Shown: positions 51,616 through 59,633, counted from the stretch's first letter. The stretch: 64,000 nucleotides of DNA from an uncultured Bacillota bacterium (GCA_937973635.1 CALJJZ010000015.1:1-64000), one strand, 5' to 3'. The notes: generated by a model not told the origin, from the letters alone. Made by a program: numbers and translations.

Positions 51616-52999
51616 GGTTTTATGGGATATCTCCCTTCGTCTTATACTTTCCTGGGGCATCTGGCTCCTTGCCCCGCTCCTGGTGGATGTCTCCGCGGCA
51701 GTAAACTGTTTTTGGGGCCTCTATGCCCATCGGAGAAGGGAAAAATATAGCCTGCCACTGAGCTACGCGCTGCATCAGCCGTTTATAACCGTTGTTGTCC
51801 CTGTTTACAACTCCGAGAAAACGCTTCTTAAATGTCTTGAATCAATTTATTTGCAGCAATACCCCAAAGATAAAATCCAGGTTATCTGTGTCAACAACGG
51901 CAGTCAGGACAACAGTTTTGAAGTTTTTCAGCGCTTTCATTTTGCCCACCCCGAAATTAGTACCATCTGGATCTCCCTTGATAGGCCCAGCAAATCAATC
52001 GCCCTAAACGCGGGGGTTTATTCAGCCCAGGGCACTTATATTATCAACTTGGACTCCGATGCCTGGTTGGAAGGGCAAGCCCTTATGAAGGTAGCGCAGG
52101 CTTTTGAAGAAGACAGCACCCTGGCTGCCGCCACAGGTTATATCAGGGTAGATAAAGAACTAGGGAAAGGTTTTACCTTCATGGATGTGCTTAACTACTG
52201 TGAAGTCATAGAGTATATGCTCGCCTTTAATATTGGCCGCCGTCATCAGGACATTAAAAACACACTATTTACCCTTTCTGGTGCCTTCTCTATGTTCCGG
52301 CGGGACGTGCTTATGCAGTCATTCTTGTACCAGGAACGCACCGTCTCTGAAGATACCGACCTGACTTTTCAGATCAAAAAAGTCTTTTCCAAGAAGAAGT
52401 ACCGCGTGGGGGCTATTTTAGACGCCGTTGCTTACGTTGAACCGGTCCGTTCCCTTGCCGCCTTATACGCCCAAAGGGCGCGCTGGCAGAGGGGAGAGAT
52501 AGAAACGATAGCCGTCCATACGGCGGGAGGTAAGGGCCCCACCATAAGCTTACGGGATTACTTGGGCCGTATGTTCTTTACTGATCATACGCTGGCCTTA
52601 ACCAGGCTCAGCTGGACATTTTTAATCTTTTTCCTTTATATTTTGGGCTATGCCTTGCAAACCGTATTTTTCTTCATAGCCGTACTTTTTTTCTGCTATT
52701 TTCTTTTGGATGCCCTCAACCTCTTTGTGTACTCCAGGAACAGCCCCACAGAATTCAGAGAAGACTTAAAAAAAATTTGGTGGATAGTTTTTTTCCTCCC
52801 TTTTTTCCGCTATCTTGTTTACTGGTTCCGGCTGGCCGGGATAATCCTGGTTTTAACGGAAGCCAAAACCTGGAGAGTAGAAAACCCCTTTACCCAGCTC
52901 AAGGACGTTTTTAGGGGATATCATCTTTCGTTGAAAACGCTCTTTGCTTTTCCGGGAAAGTCTAAAATAAACAAAGGCAGAAAACGGGTTGTAAACTAA
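51608..52999 (+). CDS. Family 2 glycosyltransferase (exosortase-G-associated type)
   Basis: Membrane glycosyltransferase of about 463 aa. One N-terminal helix, a GT-A catalytic domain (VVVPVYNSEKTLLKCLESI, the DxD-like NLDSDAW, EDTDL, and the processive-type QRARWQRGE motif), then three or four C-terminal helices. The Q-x-x-RW motif is shared with cellulose/chitin/hyaluronan synthases, so it probably polymerises or adds sugar on the cytoplasmic face. ATG 51608 is 9 nt after AAGGAG and overlaps the exosortase-like gene. It corresponds to the glycosyltransferase family described next to XrtG. Confidence 0.92.
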   Translation: MPEVLWDISLRLILSWGIWLLAPLLVDVSAAVNCFWGLYAHRRREKYSLPLSYALHQPFITVVVPVYNSEKTLLKCLESIYLQQYPKDKIQVICVNNGSQDNSFEVFQRFHFAHPEISTIWISLDRPSKSIALNAGVYSAQGTYIINLDSDAWLEGQALMKVAQAFEEDSTLAAATGYIRVDKELGKGFTFMDVLNYCEVIEYMLAFNIGRRHQDIKNTLFTLSGAFSMFRRDVLMQSFLYQERTVSEDTDLTFQIKKVFSKKKYRVGAILDAVAYVEPVRSLAALYAQRARWQRGEIETIAVHTAGGKGPTISLRDYLGRMFFTDHTLALTRLSWTFLIFFLYILGYALQTVFFFIAVLFFCYFLLDALNLFVYSRNSPTEFREDLKKIWWIVFFLPFFRYLVYWFRLAGIILVLTEAKTWRVENPFTQLKDVFRGYHLSLKTLFAFPGKSKINKGRKRVVN

Positions 53000-53020
53000 C
53001 CTATCAAAGGGGTGCTAATA

Positions 53021-53794
53021 TTGTCAGAGAGGCTTGTTGCCATCATTTTACCCATGTATAACGAGGAGCTGTCTGTCCCGGCGCTGCGCAGCATGTTTGG
53101 GGGCGGCATCTCATTGCCGGCGGGGTGGGATTACCGCATCATGGTCATTAATGACGGGAGCACCGATGGGACACTGCTGCAAGCCCTGGGGTGGGCAAAG
53201 GCTGATTCCAGGGTTACTGTCCTGTCTCATACAGAAAATAAAGGCTTGGGACAGGCTATCTTGACAGGTTTTTATGAGGCCATCAGGATGTATGCTTCGG
53301 TTATCGTGACCATGGATGCCGATGCCACCCATCCCGGTGAGCTCATCGGCCCTCTGCTAGAAGCGCTCCTGGACGGGGCAGAGATGGCCATTGCCTCCCG
53401 TTTTGCCAAAGGCGGCAGGCAGCTAGGGGTCCCCTTTTTCCGCCGCCTTTTAAGTTTTGGCGCCAGGAAATACTACAGTCTCATCTTTCCCCTGGCCGGT
53501 GTAAGGGATTATACTATTAATTTCCGGGCTTATAAGATAGAGCTGATCAAAAATGCTTGCCACAGAGTTGATGGCTCTTTGCTGGTCTCTGGTACCTTTA
53601 CGGCTACGGTTGAGATTTTGTTAAAACTGGCAACCCTTTGCCGGAAAATAAAGGAGGTCCCTCTGGTGCTGCAGTACGGCCGCAAGAAAAGCCGTAGTAA
53701 ACTTGGGATTGCAGCCACCATACGGGACAGCCTCAAGCTGTGCCTGCTCCCAAAAGAAAAGTGCCTGCTGGGGAGAGGACTACGCCTTTCTTAA
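53021..53794 (+). CDS. Family 2 glycosyltransferase (dolichyl-phosphate mannosyltransferase-like)
   Basis: Cytosolic-face GT-A enzyme of about 257 aa resembling DPM1/polyprenol-phosphate glycosyltransferases: IILPMYNEE, VINDGSTDGT, the catalytic TMDADATHPGE and RDYTINFRAYKIELI. It would load a sugar onto an undecaprenyl-phosphate carrier. TTG 53021 is 8 nt after AAAGGGG; an in-frame GTG at 53012 overlaps the ribosome binding site. It lies in the exosortase-G cluster; the following small DMT protein may flip the lipid-linked sugar. Confidence 0.92.
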   Translation: MSERLVAIILPMYNEELSVPALRSMFGGGISLPAGWDYRIMVINDGSTDGTLLQALGWAKADSRVTVLSHTENKGLGQAILTGFYEAIRMYASVIVTMDADATHPGELIGPLLEALLDGAEMAIASRFAKGGRQLGVPFFRRLLSFGARKYYSLIFPLAGVRDYTINFRAYKIELIKNACHRVDGSLLVSGTFTATVEILLKLATLCRKIKEVPLVLQYGRKKSRSKLGIAATIRDSLKLCLLPKEKCLLGRGLRLS

Positions 53795-53863
53795 CATAAA
53801 GGCAGGTTTAAAAATAATTCTGCTTATGTACGTTATTATTAAAACGGAGGGGGTTAACACAAA

Positions 53864-54229
53864 TTGAAGCCTAGTCTGGTGTTATTATTTATATCCATTT
53901 CCCTGGGGGCAACGGGCCAAATTTTCCTGAAATACGCAACAGGGCGGATGGGCGAAGTTAACCTGAAGTGGTCAGCGCTTCCCTTTACGCTTTTAACTAT
54001 TTTCCGCAACCCTTGGACAATAACAGGCCTTTGTTTTTTTGTTACAAGTATGGTCTTGTGGATCAAAGTAATCTCAACCATGGAATTAAGCAAAGCTTAT
54101 CCCAGCATCAGTTTGTCTTATATTATTGTCTTTGTGTTTTCTGTCTTGCTTTTTAAGGAAACAGTTACGCTGACAAAGGTTATGGGCATACTCCTCGTTA
54201 GCATCGGTGTTTTTTTCCTGCACCAGTAA
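53864..54229 (+). CDS. Small four-helix DMT/EamA-type membrane protein
   Basis: Protein of 121 aa with four membrane helices, SMR/ArnE-like (GATGQIFLKYATGRMG near the start, WIKVISTMELSKAYPSISLSYIIVFVFSVLLFKETVT, GILLVSIGVFFL). Small DMT proteins include multidrug pumps and flippases of undecaprenyl-phosphate sugars such as ArnE/ArnF. The DPM1-like gene just upstream favours a lipid-linked sugar flippase. The TTG start at 53864 follows GGAGGGGG at a rather long spacing. It closes the cluster. Confidence 0.82.
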   Translation: MKPSLVLLFISISLGATGQIFLKYATGRMGEVNLKWSALPFTLLTIFRNPWTITGLCFFVTSMVLWIKVISTMELSKAYPSISLSYIIVFVFSVLLFKETVTLTKVMGILLVSIGVFFLHQ

Positions 54230-54404
54230 AGCCATTACTCCAAGGGGCAGAAGAGGCTTTCTTCTACTTTTCTTGCACTACGGGAAAAATCTAGAAAAAA
54301 TCTCTCCGGTGCGGAAAAGAAATCTTTGATTATAAAAAAACTCTTCTTGGGCCTGCTCCTGTAATGGGGTTCCTCCCAGAATTCCCAGCTGTAAAGCGGT
54401 AGTT

Positions 54405-54863
54405 CTAAGACAAAACCTCTTCCCGAAGTTCCGCCGAACGGTTGTGTTCATGGAAAGCCTGGTAAAAAAGGGGATCCAGGAGCGTATAGAGGCGTATAGT
54501 ATTGGCATTGAGGTCGGCTATCTGCTCCAGCCAGCTCTGGTATATATCTTTGTCCATAGGGAACTGGGTAAAGTGCTTTCCCGGCAGGGCAGTACCGATG
54601 TTTATCCCCTTTACGATGAGAGGATTCCACTGGCTGTCATGGTATATCTCAAAGAAACGCTCCTTTGTGCGCGCAACGAGCCTGGTATCGCCGGTGACGG
54701 CAATTTCCGGCAAAGAATACGCCTGCTGTCGCGAGGTACAGCCGTTTAGGAAAGGGGCGAAAAGGGTAAAAAAGAGAAGAAAGATAAGCAAAAACGCGGC
54801 ATAAACGGGGATACCTGGGACATAGTTGTGGAAATCACTTTTTGGCAGAAAGAATTTATCCAT
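54405..54863 (-). pseudogene. Truncated membrane-anchored TIM-barrel-like protein
   Basis: An N-terminal fragment of 152 aa with a signal-anchor helix (VYAAFLLIFLLFFTLFAPFLNGC), then WNPLIVKGINIGTALPGKHFTQFPMDKDIYQSWLEQIADLNANTIRLYTLLDPLFYQAFHEHNR. This is the start of a glycoside-hydrolase-like barrel (the GIN-IG and NTIRLYT strands) that in complete proteins runs for several hundred residues. The frame stops at 54405, and codable sequence in other frames persists only briefly downstream. I read it as a decayed gene, possibly once part of the polysaccharide locus. Confidence 0.55.
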
Positions 54864-55021
54864 CTACGGCCTCTTGTCTCCCTAGGAGCTAAATGGCTTC
54901 CTTGTTTCTAAAGAATTATGGCAATAATTCTACTGCAGCGTCCATAATACCTCCCTGCGGTCAAAAAAAGCCACCCTAATTTTATAGCCATCGCTTGTAA
55001 TTTTTTAAAAGGATTACCCAA

Positions 55022-55402
55022 GTGTGCCGCTTGCGGCGAGGTGCCGGCGGCGGCCAAGGGCATCGCGGGAGAAAGCGGGCTTTTTTGCTAGACTTACCGG
55101 TCAAAGACAATTTGAATAAAATTTTGGCCACGGCGGGAATAGTAGGCCATTTAAAGGAAGCTTACCTAACCTATGCTCGTCCCTTAGAAACAGATGCTGA
55201 TTTTGCAAAGCTAGAGCCATTTTTGGATTTGGTAAAAGACACCGACCAGGACATTATCATTATTTGCCCACGCGGCGGTAGCGGAGCTACCAGGCCTTTC
55301 GATTATTTCAAAGAACGGGGCATTGCCCCTGAGCGTATGCTGATTCTACAAGGTGGCCAGGAAGCATACAACAAAGCATATCCCGATGATGTATCTCATT
55401 AA
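55022..55402 (+). pseudogene. Rhodanese-like domain protein, N-terminally disrupted
   Basis: The frame ends in a clear rhodanese C-terminal half: DIIIICPRGGSGATRPFDYFKERGIAPERMLILQGGQEAYNKAYP, with the active-site loop cysteine in CPRGGSGA. The first 25 codons are Gly/Arg-rich and do not look like protein of this family. A different frame over the same bases reads a zinc-ribbon-like KCAACGEVPAAAKGIAGESG before a stop. The gene therefore looks frameshifted or fused to debris; TTG 55112 is another possible start. Confidence 0.55.
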
Positions 55403-55426
55403 GGTTAAAGGCTAAACATAAGCACA

Positions 55427-55462
55427 AAGGAGGCTGCTGGGCATTTCACCAGCAGCCTCCTT
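55427..55462. terminator. Strong hairpin between rhodanese-like gene and M-box element
   Basis: A perfect 14-bp stem (55427-55440 with 55449-55462, loop GCATTTCA). Plus-strand flank is GATGCTATTTTATTTT. Minus-strand flank is TGTGCTTATG after three T. It can end the rhodanese transcript and also the transcript from the M-box on the opposite strand. Confidence 0.75.
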
Positions 55463-55599
55463 GATGCTATTTTATTTTAGTGTCATACACATAGCACGTA
55501 GGCGGCGACACTATACGCGCCAATACTGTCCTTACGTCTCTGCTACCAAGATACTCCAGCTTATGGCGCTGACTGTCCTTTCCAGGTCATAAACAAGCA

Positions 55600-55762
55600 G
55601 CGCTGTCCGACCCCTCTTCCGGGCTTTGGCACTAAGCAACGTAGACCCTGCGGTCAGCTGCCTTAGGTAGACCTTAATCCGATCTTGCCTGTTCTACCCA
55701 TTGGCGTCTCTAGACATTTCTGGGCAGCAGCCTTTGTTCACTTAGGAGCCTCACCTAACAAG
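55600..55762 (-). promoter_or_regulatory. M-box (ykoK) magnesium riboswitch without a downstream gene
   Basis: Read on the minus strand, the M-box core appears in order: TTAGGTGAGGCTCCTAAG (55758-55741), GCTGCTGCCCAGAAATGTC, AGACGCCAATGGGT, AACAGG, then TTAAGGT, GCAGCTGACCGC and AGTGCCAAAGC (near 55627). This is the Mg2+-sensing aptamer that normally controls mgtE/mgtA. Here about 115 nt of further structured sequence follows (GTGTC...GACAC near 55483-55512), then a terminator hairpin at 55462-55427, and no magnesium transporter lies beyond. It appears to be an orphan leader. Confidence 0.92.
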
Positions 55763-55791
55763 TCCATCTTTAGTTTTTAAGCACAAAAGGA

Positions 55792-55820
55792 ATTATACTC
55801 AGGTCCTTTTTCCCTGTTAA
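55792..55820 (-). promoter_or_regulatory. Sigma-A type promoter of the M-box transcript
   Basis: On the minus strand TTAACA (55820-55815), 17-bp spacer, TATAAT (55797-55792). Its start site would be about 25 nt before the M-box core, so the riboswitch is probably still transcribed. Confidence 0.78.
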
Positions 55821-55921
55821 GGGATAGTTTTTGGGTCAAAAATTCTATTCCCCCAGGGTAAATATCCGAAGGCGTCTCGTCGCGCTGCCGCTTGCCTTGA
55901 CAAGATCAAAGTACAGGAGTA

Positions 55922-55950
55922 AAATATGGTTATGCATATAAGCATATATT
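55922..55950 (+). promoter_or_regulatory. Candidate ArsR-family operator upstream of DGC-domain gene
   Basis: The AT-rich dyad TATGCATATAAGCATA (55931-55946) lies in a longer AT stretch just before the ribosome binding site. ArsR/SmtB repressors bind such AT-rich interrupted palindromes near promoters, and the second gene of this operon is an ArsR regulator. Confidence 0.5.
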
Positions 55951-55965
55951 AGAGGAGGAAGAAAA

Positions 55966-56334
55966 ATGAAGGTCGGGATTTTGCCTTGCCAAGGTGCCTG
56001 CAACGTTGGGATGATGACCAATAAGGTGGCGCTGCACTTTGTGGATAACAAAACTGTGAATATGGTTTGTCCGTTAGGTTTGCCCCTCGGTATTGAAAAC
56101 ATTATTAAAATGGCAGCAGCTAACGATAAACACATTGCCTTAAACGGGTGCTCCGTAAAGTGCTCCTCCAAGTCTCTAGAGGCAGCCGGGTTTAACGAGT
56201 ACGAGGAACTTGCCCTTACCGAAGATTTTAAAATAGAGAAAAATAAAAATTTTCATGACGAAACCAATATGGACAAAATAAAAGAAGAAGTGGAGGCCAT
56301 TATCGCCCGGTTAGCTGCACAAGAAAGGGATTGA
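55966..56334 (+). CDS. DGC-domain putative zinc-binding protein
   Basis: Protein of 122 aa of the DGC (putative zinc-binding) family. It has PCQGACNVGMMTNKVALHFV, MVCPLGLPLG and ALNGCSVKCSSKSLEAAGFNEYEEL, giving conserved cysteines C8, C12, C35, C62 and C66. The family often neighbours ArsR regulators and arsenite or redox genes. The ATG at 55966 follows AGAGGAGGAAGAAAA. The ArsR gene begins 2 bp after its stop, so they are co-translated and probably metal- or metalloid-responsive. Confidence 0.88.
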   Translation: MKVGILPCQGACNVGMMTNKVALHFVDNKTVNMVCPLGLPLGIENIIKMAAANDKHIALNGCSVKCSSKSLEAAGFNEYEELALTEDFKIEKNKNFHDETNMDKIKEEVEAIIARLAAQERD

Positions 56335-56335
56335 G

Positions 56336-56680
56336 ATGAACAAATTGGTCAGTTTCTTAAAGATTATTGCTGATGAAACCAGGTTAAGGATACTCTCGTT
56401 GTTGCTGGAGCAAGAGTTGTGCGTGTGTGAAATATGCGCAGTGCTTGCAATTTCCCAACCAAAGGCTTCCCGGCACCTTGCTAGGATGCGCGAAGCAGGC
56501 TTCGTCAAAGATGTTCGCCAGGGTCAATGGGTGTTTTATTATGCCAATTTTGATGATGAAGTGCAAAAGGAGATCATGCAGACGATCAATAATAAAAGGC
56601 ATTATTATCTGCAGCTGAATCAAGATTTAAAGAATTTAGCCCTTAAAGCAGCTGAAGACAGTTTTTGCAAAAGGAGTTGA
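56336..56680 (+). CDS. ArsR-family metal/metalloid-responsive repressor
   Basis: Winged-helix repressor of 114 aa. The helix-turn-helix is ISQPKASRHLARMREAGFVKDVRQGQWVFYY. The C-V-C-x-x-C motif (ELCVCEIC) lies in the helix that in ArsR binds As(III)/Sb(III). It would release DNA on metalloid binding. It is co-transcribed with the DGC protein. A similar AT-rich dyad lies before the ArsP-like permease operon at 61.9 kb, which it may also control. Confidence 0.93.
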   Translation: MNKLVSFLKIIADETRLRILSLLLEQELCVCEICAVLAISQPKASRHLARMREAGFVKDVRQGQWVFYYANFDDEVQKEIMQTINNKRHYYLQLNQDLKNLALKAAEDSFCKRS

Positions 56681-56883
56681 GCTTAATTGAGGCAATTACA
56701 GGAATTAGCGTCACCAGTAAGTGATTTGCTTTAGCTTCAATGCTAACAGCAAAGGCTAAAGAAGCTTTCAACGCCTTTAACGCTGGCTTCAAGGAAAAAG
56801 GAAAGTTGCTTTACCAGGGGAAATATTCTAGCCATGCTGTGCGGTTTAGGGCAATGCCTGCACAAAGAGAGGGGAAAGAAAAA

Positions 56884-58029
56884 GTGGCAATCTACCTTGA
56901 CAATGCGGCCACGACTTACCCGAAACCAGAAGCCGTTTATAAGGCGATCGACCATTACCTGCGCCACATTGGTGCCAGCGCGGGCCGTGGTGCCTACCGG
57001 CGTGCTCTTGAGGCTGACGGCCTTGTCTTTAAAACCCGGAAGCTCTTGGGGCGCCTCTTTAACATCGCGGACGTCTCTAACATTATCTTTACCTCCAACG
57101 TTACAGAATCCTTGAACTTGGCCTTAAAAGGATTTCTGCGGGAGGGAGACCACGTGGTCACCTCTCATCTGGAACATAATTCCATGTGGCGGCCCTTAAA
57201 AGTGTTGGAAAAAGAAAGGAATATACGGATTACTGTACTCCCCTCGCCAGAGGGCAAAGCCCTGGACCCAGAGCAATTGGAGCGTACTATACTCCCGGGA
57301 ACGCGCCTGGTCGCCTTAACCCATGCCTCTAACGTTACAGGGACGCTCATGCCCCTTAAAGAGGTGGGAGAGATCTGCCGTCGTTATCACGTGCCCCTCT
57401 TGGTAGACACGGCCCAGACAGCAGGGGTCTTCCCCCTAGACATCAAGGAGCTAAAGATCGACCTTTTGGCTTTTACCGGACACAAGGGCCTTTTAGGCCC
57501 CACGGGCACCGGCGGCCTTTATATTGCCCCTGGTCTGGAGATAAAACCCTGGAAAGAAGGCGGTACCGGCGGGGCCTCCCTGCTGGAGCACCAGCCTGAA
57601 GATCTGCCGGACCGCTTTGAGGCGGGCACCTTAAATGTTGCCGGGATCGTCGGTCTAGGTGCGGCGGTGGAATTTATTTTAGAAAAGGGCGTGGGGCAGA
57701 TCCGGGAACATGAGAAGGCGTTAACCGCTTATGCCTTGGAGCAGCTGTGCCAGGTGCCGGGCTTAACCTTATACGGCCCGTTAAATGCTGAAGAGCGCGT
57801 CGGCGTATTTAGTATAAACCTGGAAGACATTGCTCCTGAAGAGCTAGCTTACGTCCTAGATGAAGCTTACGGCATTATGGTGCGCGCCGGTCTGCATTGT
57901 GCACCTCAGGCCCACCGCTGCATCGGGACAGTACAAAGGGGGACGGTACGGATTAGCCCGGGATACTTTAATACCAAAGAGGAGATAGAGGCCCTATCCG
58001 TGGCGCTCAAGGAAATTATTTCACACTGA
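56884..58029 (+). CDS. Cysteine desulfurase-family aminotransferase class V protein
   Basis: PLP enzyme of 381 aa of the cysteine desulfurase-like subgroup. It shows YLDNAATTYPKPEAVYKAI, SHLEHNSMWRPL, VDTAQTAGVFPLDI, the PLP lysine in FTGHKGLLGPTGTGGLY, and the catalytic-Cys loop RAGLHCAPQAHRCIGT. GTG 56884 is preferred: GAGAGGGGAAAG lies upstream and it gives the family length. The frame continues to ATG 56740, but that would add 48 residues without family similarity. It is followed by two small genes that may share its transcript. Likely role: sulfur mobilisation for clusters, thiolation or selenium. Confidence 0.92.
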   Translation: MAIYLDNAATTYPKPEAVYKAIDHYLRHIGASAGRGAYRRALEADGLVFKTRKLLGRLFNIADVSNIIFTSNVTESLNLALKGFLREGDHVVTSHLEHNSMWRPLKVLEKERNIRITVLPSPEGKALDPEQLERTILPGTRLVALTHASNVTGTLMPLKEVGEICRRYHVPLLVDTAQTAGVFPLDIKELKIDLLAFTGHKGLLGPTGTGGLYIAPGLEIKPWKEGGTGGASLLEHQPEDLPDRFEAGTLNVAGIVGLGAAVEFILEKGVGQIREHEKALTAYALEQLCQVPGLTLYGPLNAEERVGVFSINLEDIAPEELAYVLDEAYGIMVRAGLHCAPQAHRCIGTVQRGTVRISPGYFNTKEEIEALSVALKEIISH

Positions 58030-58047
58030 CGAGGGGAGTAAGGGAGC

Positions 58048-58221
58048 ATGAGTAAAATCTTCTTTGTGCTTAGCGAGGAAGATCTGGTCAAGCTGGAAAG
58101 TATTTGTATCGACAAAGACCCCGATGAGGCTCTACACTTCGTGCTTAAAAAAATTGCCCCCCAGGTAAAAAAGCCTCTCCCCTGTCTGGCCGGGCAGCTG
58201 CTGCGGGTGGACAGGAGGTAA
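58048..58221 (+). CDS. Small hypothetical protein (57 aa)
   Basis: Encodes MSKIFFVLSEEDLVKLESIC..., 57 aa, with two cysteines (C20, C46) and no recognised family. ATG 58048 follows GAGGGGAG by 9 nt. It sits 18 bp after the desulfurase gene and 6 bp before the iron-sulfur protein gene, which is preceded by AGGAGG within this gene's last codons. The tight packing argues that it is real and part of the same operon. Confidence 0.7.
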   Translation: MSKIFFVLSEEDLVKLESICIDKDPDEALHFVLKKIAPQVKKPLPCLAGQLLRVDRR

Positions 58222-58227
58222 GCGCCC

Positions 58228-58752
58228 ATGTTTTTGCGGAAAGTCGAGATCACCTATGTTTCTCCCTGCCTGGCCGACCCACAGAAAATCCGCCTTAAGG
58301 CCGAGCTTTCCGATGATATTACAGAGGTAATGCCTTATTTAAACGCAACTGTTAAGGCTGCCATTTACAACCACGAAGCCCCAAATTTGACCTTGTCCAA
58401 GGAGTTTCGCCTGATTACCCTTTATCCTAGAGAGCTAACCATGATCAAAGCGTTGAACACCACCGATGCTTGGCAAGTTATTGACTGGCTGCAGGAGCTG
58501 ATCAACGATACCTACGCCCGACGCAGCGAGATCGCACCGGATTACAGGCGTAAACGCCGCCCTCATCCGCTGCAACTTTATTCATGGTTACCGCGTCTTA
58601 ACTGCAAGAAATGTGGCGAGCAACACTGCCTGGCCTTTGCCGCCCTGTTGTTCAGCGGGCAACAGGAATTAAAAAACTGTGAACCCCTTTTTAGCCACAA
58701 CTACCGTGAGCAGCGGGAAGTGCTGCTGGAGTTGGCCAAGGCCTTGAGATAA
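58228..58752 (+). CDS. Putative [4Fe-4S] cluster protein
   Basis: Protein of 174 aa. The C-terminal part has C126-x2-C129-x4-C134-x16-C151 (LNCKKCGEQHCLAFAALLFSG...NC), the CoFeS/ACS-type [4Fe-4S] motif also found in corrinoid iron-sulfur proteins and RnfB. The N-terminal 110 residues (EITYVSPCLADPQKIRLKAELSDDITEVMPYLNATVKAAIYN) are typical of a small clostridial family of unknown role. It lies downstream of the cysteine desulfurase-like gene and may receive sulfur or carry electrons. Confidence 0.82.
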   Translation: MFLRKVEITYVSPCLADPQKIRLKAELSDDITEVMPYLNATVKAAIYNHEAPNLTLSKEFRLITLYPRELTMIKALNTTDAWQVIDWLQELINDTYARRSEIAPDYRRKRRPHPLQLYSWLPRLNCKKCGEQHCLAFAALLFSGQQELKNCEPLFSHNYREQREVLLELAKALR

Positions 58753-58876
58753 TAGCTGGAAAGCAGGAGCCGGGCTGTGTTTAACAGCCTCGGTTTAAAA
58801 AGGGCGGAGGTTTTAGTTTATAGTTGGAGGGTTAGGTTAGGGGCGCTTAAAAGTTTAGTTTAAAGGAGGCAAGGAA

Positions 58877-59098
58877 ATGCCTGCATGCACTGAGTGCGGT
58901 TTGTTGGAAAAGAAAAGCAGCAGTTTTTACTGCCACCGCTTTGAAAAAGAAATTAACCCTCAAGCATTAGGCGCGGCCGAGGATTGCCTTTACTTCTGTC
59001 GACCAATCTATGAAGAAGGGGAACCCCTTACTCCCCGGCAACATCTGCTTATGCAAAACAAAGATTTTAAAAGCAAGAAAATGAGGGGCCCTGTGTAA
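58877..59098 (+). CDS. Small Cys-rich hypothetical protein (73 aa)
   Basis: 73 aa with C4-x2-C7 (CTEC), C19 (YCH), C37 and C41 (CLYFC), a pattern able to bind zinc or an iron-sulfur cluster. ATG 58877 follows AAAGGAGGCAAGGAA. Not assigned to a named family. Its stop codon lies in an 11-bp tandem duplication. It belongs to a run of small Cys-rich proteins in this region. Confidence 0.65.
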   Translation: MPACTECGLLEKKSSSFYCHRFEKEINPQALGAAEDCLYFCRPIYEEGEPLTPRQHLLMQNKDFKSKKMRGPV

Positions 59099-59111
59099 TC
59101 CCTGTGTAATC
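59090..59111 (+). repeat. 11-bp tandem duplication spanning a stop codon
   Basis: CCTGTGTAATC occurs twice in a row (59090-59100 and 59101-59111). The first copy contains the TAA of the 73-aa gene. A small hairpin (AACAGCC 59191-59197 with GGCTGTT 59205-59211) follows in the gap to 59331, which has no gene. Confidence 0.6.
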
Positions 59112-59331
59112 TTCATGGGGAAAGGGAGCCTTTACCCATCCTGACGCAACTATGACCCCCTTCCCCTTCCCCTTCCTTATTTTTTATCATAACAGCCTTT
59201 CTGGGGCTGTTTATGGTTCAACCTTACAGTGCAGGTTTTATGCGACAAAACGCAAGGTTACAAAGGGCCAGCCATTGCGGGAAACGGGCACTACAGATGG
59301 GGCAAGCAAAACGTCCCTGTGCCACATGGGG

Positions 59332-59559
59332 TTAATCTTTTCCCTTCATCATGTTCATAAACATCCCCATCATTTTAGGCATATCCATTTTGCCAGCATT
59401 CATGGCCTGCATACAGACGGGCATCATTTCCTGCATAAACTTTTCCTGGTTTTCCAGGAAGATATTGCAGATTTCGGGCATAATCGCCTGGATAAAATGC
59501 ATTTTTTCTTCAGCTGTGCAGCCAGCAAATTCCGCTTTTAGCTTTTCTAGTTTCTCCAC
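59332..59559 (-). CDS. Small Met-rich hypothetical protein (75 aa)
   Basis: 75 aa (starts MEKLEKLKAEFAGCTAEEKM) with about a dozen methionines, many in the tail (MMPVCMQAMNAGKMDMPKMMGMFMNMM). Three cysteines. Met-rich tails can bind soft metals such as Cu(I) or As(III), but function is not shown. The GTG start is 8 nt after AGGAGGT. It is the last of five minus-strand genes headed by the ArsP-like permease. Confidence 0.65.
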   Translation of the reverse strand: MEKLEKLKAEFAGCTAEEKMHFIQAIMPEICNIFLENQEKFMQEMMPVCMQAMNAGKMDMPKMMGMFMNMMKGKD

Positions 59560-59633
59560 TTTAATTTACCTCCTTCTTTTATTTTTTATTTTTTTTACCT
59601 ATTCCGGCACCCGCCGAAAAAGAGCTAAATGGC

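Noticed and set aside
56740-56883. 48-residue N-terminal extension of the cysteine desulfurase-like protein.
   Set aside because: No similarity to the family, no ribosome binding site at ATG 56740, and GTG 56884 has one and gives the usual length.
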